A DNA stretch of 64,000 nt from Streptomyces sp. NBC_01341 (GTDB lineage Bacteria; Actinomycetota; Actinomycetes; Streptomycetales; Streptomycetaceae), in NCBI RefSeq assembly GCF_035946055.1, contig NZ_CP108364.1, positions 992,001-1,056,000 on the forward strand, read 5' to 3'. A program made the position numbers and the translations under genes. Positions 34,810 through 42,729 of the stretch are shown one piece after another (positions within the stretch are counted from its first letter, which is position 1; every line of letters begins with the position of its first letter). The notes below the pieces were generated by a model. That model searched no databases and was not told the DNA's origin. It saw only the letters and a program-made list of their open reading frames with translations.

Positions 34810-35448
34810 TCAGGGGGTGTACACGATGGTCGGCTTGGTGGTGGTACCCGTCTTGACCGCGTTGTACTTGGCGGTGTAGATCGGGTTCTGGCCCACGGCC
34901 GCGATGCCGGTGCAGCCCGGGGTGACGGTGGCGACGGTCAGCTTGTACGTGGCGTTGTTGCCGATCGTGAGCTGCCCGCTGGTGTTGCTGTAGGACGCCG
35001 TGACGTTACCCGTCACCGTGAAGGTGCAGGTGAGGACCGTCACCGTGGCCTGTACCCCGGAGATGTACCCGGTGGTGGTTCCCGCGCTGTAGCTGTTCGC
35101 CTTCAGCTGCCATGCCGGGGAGGTGTTGGCGGCCGGCGTCACCGGGCCGAACGGGCTGGTGCATCCGCTCCAGCTCAGCGGAGCGATGGTGCCGACCGTC
35201 ACGTTCGAGGTACCGGAGGCGGTCGCCAGCACGGCCGTGGCCGCCGATGACGTACATGTCATCGGGATGCCGTTGAGACTGAGCGAGACGGTGCCGGTGG
35301 AGGTCGCCGAGACCGGCACCGGAGAGGGTGCGGGACCGACGGTCCAGGTCGGAGCCGCGACGCCGGCGCTGGCGGTGGTGGCGCCGAGGGTGACGGCGGC
35401 TGCGGCGGCACCGGCCGCCAGTGCGATCTTTCTCAGAGAGTTGCGCAC
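34810..35448 (-). CDS. Small secreted protein of unknown function
   Basis: This 212-residue protein starts at a GTG at 35446-35448 with GAGGAAA at ideal spacing. A signal peptide (LRKIALAAGAAAAAVTLGAT, cleavage near ASA) precedes a Thr/Ser/Val-rich beta protein with two cysteine pairs (MTCTSS and SGCTSP; LTCTFT and PGCTGI). It is typical of actinomycete exported proteins found beside DUF6801 proteins. The frame continues upstream but that extension is not protein-like. It has its own terminator, and its promoter region is shared with the divergent PucR gene. No function is assigned. Confidence 0.72.
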   Translation of the reverse strand: MRNSLRKIALAAGAAAAAVTLGATTASAGVAAPTWTVGPAPSPVPVSATSTGTVSLSLNGIPMTCTSSAATAVLATASGTSNVTVGTIAPLSWSGCTSPFGPVTPAANTSPAWQLKANSYSAGTTTGYISGVQATVTVLTCTFTVTGNVTASYSNTSGQLTIGNNATYKLTVATVTPGCTGIAAVGQNPIYTAKYNAVKTGTTTKPTIVYTP

Positions 35449-36110
35449 AGTGATTTCCTCCGATTCGACAGTGCGGGCGCACTGTTGCGGGGACAGCACC
35501 CGGAATCCTGCAAAGGTGCAGGGAGTGCCGCGATGAACCGAGTTGCGTGGGGGGCCGTGCTGCGCTTTCAGCCGTACACGTTCTGTGACAGGGCGTGACG
35601 TTACTTGCGGGAAACTTGGAGCACAATGCCGCCGGTCAAGATTGGTGCCGCGAGTTTGTTTCCTCGTCCGTACGTCACTAATTCGCCTGGAGCACTTGTC
35701 ACTTGGTGCGCAGAATTCGAGGAAGATCGGCCTGTGACCGGGATCTTCGCGCCCTCGAAAGCCGCCGGCGGGACGGAACCGGCCTTGTCGCCGGGCGGTC
35801 GGCCCGGACGCAACGACAGGTGCACGAAAGCACGTTCCCGGACGCCACCCGGGGTCACTAATGCGCCGCGCGGGGAGCATAAGGCCGAAAACATTGTCCG
35901 GAAGTGAGCAGTACCGCCCCACCTGCGCCGGAACCCCATAACAGGGCCACGATGTGTGCCCCTTGCACTTCGATCCTGTCCAGGCGGTGTGCTGCCCGTC
36001 CGACTTGGTCTATCTTCGGCGCCGATGTTGGTATACACCTATCGGTCCTTGGGAGCGCTTTCCCTCCACCGCCTCACCCGCACAGGGCACCGATGAGCGA
36101 GGGGACGGTC
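35449..36110. promoter_or_regulatory. Divergent control region, secreted protein / PucR regulator
   Basis: This 662-base divergent spacer has no convincing gene. It holds CTTGTCACTTGGTGCG (35695-35710), identical to a 16-mer on the other strand at 32019-32034. It also holds two near-identical 14-mers, GTCACTAATTCGCC (35674-35687) and GTCACTAATGCGCC (35854-35867). Its length, lower GC and repeated motifs suit autoregulation by the adjacent PucR-type protein. Confidence 0.5.
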
Positions 36111-37325
36111 ATGCCGAGACTCATCCAGCCGCTGGACACCGGCGACCCGCTGGGGCCCCTCCCCCAGGAGTTCGCCGCAATCATGCGTCCCGAACTCCCC
36201 AGCCTGATCAAGGAGATCGGCGTCGAGGTCACCCGGGCCTATCCGGAGTACGCCCGTCTGCTCGGGGGACCCAACGGGCAGGCCATCCGGGTGGGCGTGG
36301 AGCAGAGCCTCGCCGCATTCGTCGACCTGGTCGCGGAACCGACCTCCGCCACACCGCTGCGCGACGACATCTGCCGGCGGTTCGGCCGTTTCGAGGCCTA
36401 CGAGGGCCGCACCATGGAAACGCTCCAGGGCGCCTACCGCCTCGGCGCCCGGGTCGCCCTGCGCCGGGCCAAGAAGGTCGGCCGGAGGTACAACTTCTCG
36501 CCGTCGCTGATGCTGAGTTTCGCTGACGCGCTCTTCGCCTACGTCGACGAGCTGGAGACGCTCTCCCGCGAGGGCTTCCTGGAGGTGCAGTCACGGTCGG
36601 GCGAGCAGAGCGAGGCCATGCGGCGTCAGCTGCTCCACCTCGTCCTGGCCGGCCGGCCCGTGCCCCGCAGCGCCATCGCCGAACTGTGCGAGCAGACCGG
36701 GTGGACGCTGCCCGAACAGGTCACGCTCGTCGCCGTACGCGCCCCGGCCGGCCTGGACCGGATCAGCGCGGACCACGACGTGCTGATCGATCCCGGCGAC
36801 CCGCAGCCGCATCTCCTCATCCCCGGCGCCGTCGACGAGGACCGCAGGCAGATGCTCGAACGGACGGTCCCCAACGGGGGTGCGGCGATCGGGCTGACGG
36901 TGCCGACCGCACTGGCGGCCGACTCGATCCGGTGGGCCCGCCGCGTCCTCGAACTGGTCGACGCTGGCGTCATCGAGGGCACCCCCTTCGTGCGCTGTGA
37001 GGACCACCTCATCACGCTGTGGCTCCTCTCCGACCCGGCTCTCCTGGACCAGCTCGCCGAGCGTGAACTGGCCGCTGTCTCCGGCATCAGCGCCACACGG
37101 CGCGAGCGGCTGATCGAGACGCTCCGGATCTGGCTCGACACCCGCGGCACCGCCGCACAGATGGGCGAACTGCTCGATGTGCACCCGCAGACGGTCCGCT
37201 ACCGCATGCGCAGCCTGGAAGCCATCTTCGGTGAGCAGCTGACCGACCCCGAGAGCCGCTTCTCGACGGAAGCCGTGCTGCGGGCCCTGCAGTTACGGGC
37301 TCGCGGCGCCCAGAATCTCAACTGA
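36111..37325 (+). CDS. PucR-type helix-turn-helix transcriptional regulator
   Basis: This 404-residue cytoplasmic regulator has an N-terminal helical sensor-like region (about 20-165; LIKEIGVEVTRAYPEYARLLGG, LQGAYRLGARVALRRAKKVG) and a GGDEF-like middle domain (about 180-320). The C-terminal PucR HTH reads ETLRIWLDTRGTAAQMGELL then VHPQTVRYRMRSLEAIFGEQL, ending DPESRFSTEAVLRALQL. The ATG at 36111 is favoured by GAGGGG seven bases upstream; another ATG lies at 36093. It is divergent from the secreted-protein genes, which it probably controls, perhaps together with mce. Confidence 0.88.
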   Translation: MPRLIQPLDTGDPLGPLPQEFAAIMRPELPSLIKEIGVEVTRAYPEYARLLGGPNGQAIRVGVEQSLAAFVDLVAEPTSATPLRDDICRRFGRFEAYEGRTMETLQGAYRLGARVALRRAKKVGRRYNFSPSLMLSFADALFAYVDELETLSREGFLEVQSRSGEQSEAMRRQLLHLVLAGRPVPRSAIAELCEQTGWTLPEQVTLVAVRAPAGLDRISADHDVLIDPGDPQPHLLIPGAVDEDRRQMLERTVPNGGAAIGLTVPTALAADSIRWARRVLELVDAGVIEGTPFVRCEDHLITLWLLSDPALLDQLAERELAAVSGISATRRERLIETLRIWLDTRGTAAQMGELLDVHPQTVRYRMRSLEAIFGEQLTDPESRFSTEAVLRALQLRARGAQNLN

Positions 37326-37356
37326 TGGTGCATCACACGTAACGCGGTGCGTCAAC

Positions 37357-37370
37357 TTACCTCCAAGTAA
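37357..37370. promoter_or_regulatory. 14-bp operator-like palindrome, copy 1
   Basis: TTACCTCCAAGTAA matches the pattern TTACynnnAGTAA of two further copies at 37817-37846. It lies between the PucR gene and the small gene at 37523. Confidence 0.45.
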
Positions 37371-37522
37371 CGCGAAATAGACGGTCAGTCCCAGACGGTT
37401 GCGACACGGAGACGTTCTCAACGAGAAACCAGGAACTGCGTCCCGTACATATGGAGGAGTGGTGGCCCACAGGTCACCGCGCAGCACCGCCTCCTGGCCG
37501 ACCACCCGAGAGGGAACCCCCC

Positions 37523-37786
37523 ATGACCGCCTCGCACCTCCTCGTCCCCGTACCGATCCCGGACCGGGTCGCCGCGCTCATCGGCTCCTGCACCCCGCCG
37601 CACATCCTGCAGGCGGAGTTCGACGCCGACTGCGCCGCGCGCGAGGTGCGCAGGTTCCGGGGGCCGAGGCTGGGCATCGAGGACCAGGCCGACCGGGAGC
37701 AGGCCCTGTCCGAGCTCGCGTGGGCCAACAAGGTGCTGTCGGCTCATGACCCGCTTCTCGCCGTGCGTCCGGGCGGCACCTGGTAA
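37523..37786 (+). CDS. Small cytoplasmic protein, unknown function
   Basis: This 87-residue protein starts at an ATG preceded by GAGAGGG seven bases upstream. It has no signal or membrane helix. The sequence is mixed alpha (AALIGSCTPPHILQAEFDAD; REQALSELAWANKVLSAHD) with two cysteines. It sits between the PucR gene and the SCP2 gene and is followed by two palindromic operators. I do not recognise the family. Confidence 0.62.
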   Translation: MTASHLLVPVPIPDRVAALIGSCTPPHILQAEFDADCAAREVRRFRGPRLGIEDQADREQALSELAWANKVLSAHDPLLAVRPGGTW

Positions 37787-37816
37787 CGCTTGCGAAGACC
37801 CTGCGGCACCCTTACC

Positions 37817-37846
37817 TTACTTTGAAGTAAGTTTACTCCGGAGTAA
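37817..37846. promoter_or_regulatory. Tandem operator palindromes before the SCP2 gene
   Basis: TTACTTTGAAGTAA (37817-37830) and TTACTCCGGAGTAA (37833-37846, a perfect palindrome) lie with centres 16 bases apart. They end nine bases before the GTG of the SCP2 gene, so a bound repressor would cover the promoter or leader. The pattern suits a TetR-type regulator of acyl-CoA metabolism. Confidence 0.7.
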
Positions 37847-37855
37847 GGATTTGGC

Positions 37856-38329
37856 GTGCCCGACAACAGCAGCGGCAACCTCACCGGCGACCTGTCCGGG
37901 CTCGACTTCGCGACCGTCTCCCCCGAGGAGTTCGCGCGGCTCGTCAAGGGCTTGTCCACGAAGGAACTCAGCGAGGTGATGCGCGGCGAACTGCGCACCC
38001 GCGTGCTGAGCGAGGTCTTCGGCCGGATGCGGCAGCAGTTCCGCCCCGAGGCGGCCGGCCGACTGGAGGCACTGATCCGCTGGCGGATCACGGGCGAGAG
38101 CGACGAGGTCTACGAGACCTCCATCGCCGACGGAGTCTGCACCGTGAGCGCGGGCCGCTCCGACTCCGAGCCCCGGACGACCCTGGTGATGGCCGACGCC
38201 GACTTCCTCCGGCTCGTCTCCGGCAACGGCAACCCCGTGACGATGTTCATGATGCGCAGGCTGAAGATCGCCGGCGACGTCGGCCTGGCCTCCGGCCTCA
38301 CCCGCTACTTCGACATCCCGAAGGCCTGA
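37856..38329 (+). CDS. SCP2 sterol-carrier-domain protein
   Basis: This 157-residue cytoplasmic protein is essentially one SCP2 lipid-binding domain. Characteristic parts are LIRWRITGESDEVYETSIADG, a central strand pair with DSEPRTTLVMADADFLRLV, and GNPVTMFMMRRLKIAGDVGLASGL near the end. SCP2 domains bind sterols, fatty acyl-CoAs or other hydrophobic ligands. The GTG follows AAGGAT. The stop is four bases before the acyl-CoA dehydrogenase start, so the two form an operon. This suggests delivery of a bound lipid or acyl substrate. Confidence 0.88.
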   Translation: MPDNSSGNLTGDLSGLDFATVSPEEFARLVKGLSTKELSEVMRGELRTRVLSEVFGRMRQQFRPEAAGRLEALIRWRITGESDEVYETSIADGVCTVSAGRSDSEPRTTLVMADADFLRLVSGNGNPVTMFMMRRLKIAGDVGLASGLTRYFDIPKA

Positions 38330-38333
38330 GCCG

Positions 38334-39548
38334 ATGAGCTACTTCTCCCTCGCCCTCACCGAGGAACAGCAGGACCTGCGTGACTGGGTGCACGGCTTCG
38401 CCGCCGAGGTGGTGCGCCCCGCGGCGGCCGAATGGGACGCCAGGGAGGAGACGCCGTGGCCCGTGATCCAGGAGGCGGCCCGGATCGGGCTGTACGGATT
38501 CGAGTCGCTGGCCGACATGTACGGCGACCCCAGCGGGCTCTCCCTCCAGATAGCCAACGAGGAGCTGTTCTGGGGCGACGCCGGGATCGGCATGGCCCTC
38601 TTCGGCACCTCGCTCGCCGTCGCCGGGATCTTCGCCTCGGGCACGCCCGACCAGCTCGCCGAGTGGGTCCCTCAGTGCTACGGCGACGCGGACGACCCGA
38701 AGGTGGCCGCCTTCTGCGTGTCGGAACCGCAGGCGGGGTCCGACGTCTCGGCGATGGCCACTCGGGCCCGCTACGACGAGGCCGCCGACGAGTGGGTGCT
38801 CTCGGGCCAGAAGGCGTGGATCACCAACGGCGGCATCGCCGAGGTGCACGTGGTGGTGGCGTCGGTCGAGCCGTCCCTGGGCGCGCGCGGACAGGCCGCG
38901 TTCATCGTGCCGCCGGGCACCCGGGGCCTCGTGCCGGGCCGCACCGTGAAGAAGCTCGGGCTGCGGGCCTCGCACACGGCCGACCTCTTCCTCGACGACG
39001 TACGTGTGCCGGGACACTGCCTGCTGGGCGGGAAGGAGAAGCTGGACGCCCGGCTGGCCCGTGCCCGCGAGGGCGGCGACGCCAAGGGCCAGGCCGCCAT
39101 GGCCACCTTCGAGGTCAGCCGCCCCACCGTGGGCGCGCAGGCACTGGGCATCGCCCGTGCCGCGTACGAGTACGCCCTGGAGTACGCCGGGCAGCGCGAG
39201 GCGTTCGGCAGGCCGGTCATCGAGAACCAGTCGATCGCGTTCGCGCTGGCCGACATCCGCACCGAGATCGAGGCCGTACGGCTGCTCATCTGGCAGGCCG
39301 CCTGGATGGCCCGCAACGACCGCACCTTCGACGCGGGACAGGGCTCGATGTCCAAGCTGCGCGCGGGTGAGCTGGCGGTGTCGGCCACGGAGAAGGCCGT
39401 CCAGATCCTGGGCGGCGCCGGCTACAGCAGGGAACATCCGGTGGAGCGGATGTACCGCGACGCCAAGATCTACACCATCTTCGAGGGGACCAGCGAGATC
39501 CAGCGCCTGGTGATCGCCCGCGCGATCTCGGGGCGCCACATCCGCTGA
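38334..39548 (+). CDS. Acyl-CoA dehydrogenase
   Basis: This 404-residue FAD enzyme catalyses alpha,beta-dehydrogenation of an acyl-CoA. Family motifs are FCVSEPQAGSDVSAMATRA with WITNGG (FAD and substrate contacts), the AGQREAFGRPVIENQSIAF segment, QILGGAGYSREHPVERMYRD and the catalytic-base region IFEGTSEIQRL (Glu near 383). The length is normal. It follows the SCP2 gene directly and is probably controlled by the palindromes at 37817-37846. The chain-length or steroid preference cannot be read from the sequence. Confidence 0.93.
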   Translation: MSYFSLALTEEQQDLRDWVHGFAAEVVRPAAAEWDAREETPWPVIQEAARIGLYGFESLADMYGDPSGLSLQIANEELFWGDAGIGMALFGTSLAVAGIFASGTPDQLAEWVPQCYGDADDPKVAAFCVSEPQAGSDVSAMATRARYDEAADEWVLSGQKAWITNGGIAEVHVVVASVEPSLGARGQAAFIVPPGTRGLVPGRTVKKLGLRASHTADLFLDDVRVPGHCLLGGKEKLDARLARAREGGDAKGQAAMATFEVSRPTVGAQALGIARAAYEYALEYAGQREAFGRPVIENQSIAFALADIRTEIEAVRLLIWQAAWMARNDRTFDAGQGSMSKLRAGELAVSATEKAVQILGGAGYSREHPVERMYRDAKIYTIFEGTSEIQRLVIARAISGRHIR

Positions 39549-39551
39549 CGT

Positions 39552-39579
39552 CGGCGGGGGCCGTTGCGGCGGCCCGCCG
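39552..39579 (+). terminator. Hairpin after acyl-CoA dehydrogenase
   Basis: CGGCGGG (39552-39558) pairs with CCCGCCG (39573-39579), starting three bases after the stop. A second small hairpin, GCCGCC-ctca-GGCGGC, follows at 39591-39606. Confidence 0.4.
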
Positions 39580-39806
39580 GACCGGACCCAGCCGCCCTCA
39601 GGCGGCCACCGGGTCGAACACGCATCAGCCGGCAGGCCCTGCAGGGGGCGGCCGCGAAGACGGGCGGGAGAATATCGGGCGGTGACGATGCCTGGGACAC
39701 GTGTGACTCCTGTGGGGCAGAGATCAGTGTGCTTCATGGTCGTGAACAGGCAGTGTTCGCAAGGCCATTGACCGACAACCCGATACCGACCCCCTTGGGA
39801 GTACCT

Positions 39807-40643
39807 TTGAACGCCGCGTCCGGCGGACCCCGTCCCTCCGTCCTGTTCGTCACGGATCTCGCCTACGAGGCGCGCGGCCGGCGCTACTGCGACGAGGACA
39901 TCCTCCTGACCTCGCGCCTGCGCGAGTCGTTCGACGTCGCGCTCTGTCACCCCCGTGACGCCGCGGCCCTGCTCGACCGGTTCGACGCCGCCGTCGTCCG
40001 CAACAGCGGTCCGGTGCTCCACTACCGGGAGGCGTACGACGCGTTCCGGGCCAGGGCGCGGGAGTCGGGCGTCCGTGTCTACAACACGCTCGACGGACGC
40101 GCCGACATGGCGGGCAAGCAGTACCTGGTCGACCTGAGCCGTGACGGCTTCCCGGTCATCCCGACCGTGGACCGTGCCGAGGACCTCGGGCTGCTCCCCC
40201 GCGCGGCGCAGTACGTCGTCAAGCCGAAGCTCGGCGCGGATTCGGTGGGGCTGCGCTTCACGGCGGCCGCGGAGCTCCCGGCGGACGCCGGGGACACCCT
40301 GCTCGTGCAGCCCCGGATCGGCTTCCGCTACGAGGTGTCCTTCTACTTCGTGGACCACGACTTCCAGTACGCCCTGCACGCACCGCATCCGGAACGGCGC
40401 TGGGTGCTGGAGCCGTACGCGCCCGGTGCGGCGGACCTGGACTTCGCGCGCCGCTTCGTGGAGTGGAACACCCTCACGCACGGCATCCAGCGGGTGGACG
40501 CCTGCCGGACGGCCGGCGGCGAACTGCTCCTCGTCGAGCTGGAGGACCTCAATCCGTACCTGTCCCTCGACCGGGTCACCGATGAGTCGCGCGAGTCGTT
40601 CGTCGCCCGGATGAAGGAGTCGCTGAGGGACCTGCTGAGCTGA
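39807..40643 (+). CDS. ATP-grasp domain protein
   Basis: From a TTG at 39807 with GGGAG just upstream, the product is 278 residues. It opens as a Rossmann-like strand (PSVLFVTDLAYEARGRRY), continues with VVRNSGPVLHY and VYNTLDGRADMAGKQYLVDL, then ATP-grasp features. These are YVVKPKLGADSVGLRF (ATP-binding Lys), LVQPRIGFRYEVSFYFV and LLLVELEDLNPYLSLD (metal-binding acidic residues). ATP-grasp enzymes join a carboxylate to an amine or thiol through an acyl-phosphate. No partner gene reveals the substrate. The start is uncertain. Confidence 0.75.
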   Translation: MNAASGGPRPSVLFVTDLAYEARGRRYCDEDILLTSRLRESFDVALCHPRDAAALLDRFDAAVVRNSGPVLHYREAYDAFRARARESGVRVYNTLDGRADMAGKQYLVDLSRDGFPVIPTVDRAEDLGLLPRAAQYVVKPKLGADSVGLRFTAAAELPADAGDTLLVQPRIGFRYEVSFYFVDHDFQYALHAPHPERRWVLEPYAPGAADLDFARRFVEWNTLTHGIQRVDACRTAGGELLLVELEDLNPYLSLDRVTDESRESFVARMKESLRDLLS

Positions 40644-40650
40644 CCCTTCG

Positions 40651-40674
40651 GGCCCGCGCCCGCATGCGCGGGCC
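40651..40674 (+). terminator. Hairpin terminator after ATP-grasp gene
   Basis: GGCCCGCGC (40651-40659) and GCGCGGGCC (40666-40674) form a perfect 9-bp stem with a 6-base loop, eight bases after the stop. Confidence 0.7.
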
Positions 40675-40888
40675 GTGGGCGGGTGCGAGGGACACCGGCT
40701 CGTTCCTGTGCGGTCTCGCGACCGAACATGCGGCCCGGTGACGGCCGCGTCGGGCGTGACCTGTTTCCGCGCCCCTGGCCCACTCCTCGCGGAGGACCCG
40801 GGCAGGAGCGCGGGCCGTCGACGGCGCATGTGCCGGCCCCCGTCCGAACGTCCGGGAGGGCGTCGCGCCTGTGCCAAGGCGGCGGGCC

Positions 40889-41338
40889 TCAGTCGACGAA
40901 GACGGCCGTCGCGTAGACCCATGCCCCTTCGTGCCGTACGAAGCGGCTCTTCTCGTGGAGGGCGTCGGGGCGGCCGCCGTCGGTGTAGTGCGCCCGGAAC
41001 GTCACCGTGCCGGTGGTGTGGAACGCGCTCCCCTCCGTGGTCTCCAGGATGTCCAGGCCCGTCCAGCGCATCGCCGGGTCGAAGTCCACGGACGGCGGGC
41101 GCGTCTCCGGGTGCCAGGTGCGCAGCAGGTAGCCGGCGTCCTGGACGACGAAGGCCGCGTACCGGGAGCGCATCAGCGCCTCGCACGTCGGGGCGGCCGC
41201 CGTCCCCGCGTGCAGCCTGCCGCAGCAGTCCCCGTACGTGGCCGGCAGGCCGCACGGGCACGGTGACTGGGGGGTGATCCGGCCGGGGCTCGTTCCGGCG
41301 GGGGCGGATCCGCGAGGGCGGGAGGTACGTCGTGACAT
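40889..41338 (-). CDS. YchJ-like (UPF0225) protein with SEC-C motif
   Basis: This 149-residue cytoplasmic protein has the N-terminal SEC-C zinc motif CPCGLPATYGDCCG, followed by the UPF0225/NTF2-like domain: RSRYAAFVVQDAGYLLRTWH, LDILETTEGSAFHTTGTVTF and HEKSRFVRHEGAWVYATAV. The family is widespread but of unknown function. The ATG is at 41336-41338. The 245-base stretch between it and the ATP-grasp gene holds only the terminator hairpin. Confidence 0.85.
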   Translation of the reverse strand: MSRRTSRPRGSAPAGTSPGRITPQSPCPCGLPATYGDCCGRLHAGTAAAPTCEALMRSRYAAFVVQDAGYLLRTWHPETRPPSVDFDPAMRWTGLDILETTEGSAFHTTGTVTFRAHYTDGGRPDALHEKSRFVRHEGAWVYATAVFVD

Positions 41339-41427
41339 GGTTCCATTGTGGCCTGCTGTCCCGGCGGCCCGGAGACGGGCGCCGGTAAAGGCACCCGGAC
41401 GCCCCGGCCGTCCGGGGCGGCTGTGTG

Positions 41428-41664
41428 TCAGGTGAGCAGGAAGTCGGCCTGGCCGGCCTTGGCACCCTGGATGAAGGCGGCGATCTCGCCGTTGGAGTAG
41501 ATGAGGGCAGGGCCGTCCGGGTCGGCGGACTGCCGCACGGCGACCCTGCCGTCCGCGAGCTTCATGGCCTCGATGCAGTTGCCGCCGTTCCCACCGCTCC
41601 ACGGCTTGTACCAGCCTTCGGTGCCGAGGTCGGCGGCCGGCATGCCGTTGTATATGTGGTTCAT
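41428..41664 (-). CDS. DUF397 domain protein (small partner of XRE regulator)
   Basis: This 78-residue DUF397 protein has the family features GWYKPWSGGNGGNCIEAMKL, VAVRQSADPDGPALIYS and EIAAFIQGAKAGQADFLL. Such proteins are encoded next to WhiJ/Scr1-type XRE regulators in Streptomyces and are thought to interact with them, modulating development and antibiotic production. The ATG overlaps the upstream XRE stop by one base (TGATG) and has AAGGAG at good spacing. Confidence 0.9.
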   Translation of the reverse strand: MNHIYNGMPAADLGTEGWYKPWSGGNGGNCIEAMKLADGRVAVRQSADPDGPALIYSNGEIAAFIQGAKAGQADFLLT

Positions 41665-42524
41665 CACAGCTCCTTGCGGAAGTCCCTGAGGATTTCCTTC
41701 GTGCGTTGTGCAGTCGCCGCCTGGGCCGCCATGCGGTCCATGACCTCGAGGTAGGAAGCCACCTCGGGGCGCGCGTCGAAGTAGACGGCGCCGGTCAGGT
41801 ACTCGCTGTAGACCATGTCGGGGAGTTCCGGGACCGCGAACCGGAAGAGGACGAACGGCCCGTAGGTGCCGGGGTGGTGACCGGTCGCGAACTCCGCGAT
41901 CTGCAGGGTCACGTTGGGCAGGTCCGTCGCCTCGAGCAGCCGGTCGATCTGCCCACGCATGACGTCGGGACCGCCGACGGGGCGGCGCAGGACGGTCTCG
42001 TCCATCACCACCCACAGCTTCGGCGCCTCCGCCTCGGTCAACAGGGACTGCCGCTGCATGCGCAGCGCCACGTGGCGCTCGATGTCCTCCGGCCGGGCCT
42101 GACCGACCGCTCCGGTGCGCAGGACGGACCGGGCGTAGTCCTGCGTCTGCAACAGGCCGGGGACGAAGTGGGGTTCGTACGTGCGCAGGAGGCTCGCCGC
42201 GCCCTCCAGGCTGACGTACATGCTGAACCAGTCGGGCAGCACGTCGTGGAAGCGCTGCCACCAGCCGGGCTTGTTGGCCTCCTCCGCGAGCTCGACGAAC
42301 GCGTCGGCTTCGTCGTCGGCGATCCCGTAGGCCTTGAGGAGGAGTTGGACGTAAGGGATCTTCAGCCCGACTTCGGCTGTCTCCATCCTGCGTATGGTGC
42401 CCGGGGCGACGCGGAGCACCTTCGCAGCCTGGTCGCGGCTCAGGCCGACACGCTCCCGCAGATCCTGCAGTCGCTTGCCCAGTACTACCTGGCCCACGGT
42501 CGGGGCGGACCGCGGTTCGCTCAC
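41664..42524 (-). CDS. XRE-family regulator with DUF5753 (Scr1/WhiJ type)
   Basis: This 286-residue protein has an N-terminal lambda-repressor-like HTH (about 12-68; LGKRLQDLRERVGLSRDQAA, RVAPGTIRRMETAEVGLKI). The C-terminal DUF5753 domain (about 95-275) starts LLRTYEPHFVPGLLQTQDYA and contains LWVVMDETVLRRPVGG and ATDLPNVTLQIAEFATG. Together with the downstream DUF397 gene and the divergent ATPase gene it forms an AbaA-type regulatory locus found in many copies in Streptomyces. It probably represses its own promoter. Confidence 0.92.
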   Translation of the reverse strand: MSEPRSAPTVGQVVLGKRLQDLRERVGLSRDQAAKVLRVAPGTIRRMETAEVGLKIPYVQLLLKAYGIADDEADAFVELAEEANKPGWWQRFHDVLPDWFSMYVSLEGAASLLRTYEPHFVPGLLQTQDYARSVLRTGAVGQARPEDIERHVALRMQRQSLLTEAEAPKLWVVMDETVLRRPVGGPDVMRGQIDRLLEATDLPNVTLQIAEFATGHHPGTYGPFVLFRFAVPELPDMVYSEYLTGAVYFDARPEVASYLEVMDRMAAQAATAQRTKEILRDFRKEL

Positions 42525-42588
42525 TTCAGACCTCCCGATGCACTGTGTGTCAGCAGTGTGCCATGCACGTGCGCTCGAAGGACACTGT

Positions 42589-42609
42589 CACTCTGGAATT
42601 TTCAGAGTG
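42589..42609. promoter_or_regulatory. Inverted repeat in the XRE/ATPase divergent promoter
   Basis: CACTCTG (42589-42595) and CAGAGTG (42603-42609) form a 7-bp inverted repeat with spacer GAATTTT, in the 205-base divergent region between the XRE gene and the ATPase gene. It is a plausible operator for the XRE protein. Confidence 0.5.
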
Positions 42610-42729
42610 CCCCTTGCCAAGTGTTCATGTCAGAGGGAGAGTTGGGGGTGAACCAGTTCGCGTGATCGTTCCCGCCCCGTTCCGGGGCGGCGCGAAGCGT
42701 GACACAGCCCCCACTGTGAGGATTCGGTC

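Noticed and set aside
38298..41465. A 1055-residue minus-strand open frame
   Set aside because: It lies opposite the acyl-CoA dehydrogenase and ATP-grasp genes, has low-complexity Arg/Gly/Pro-rich content and no domain. It is a shadow of GC-rich coding on the other strand.
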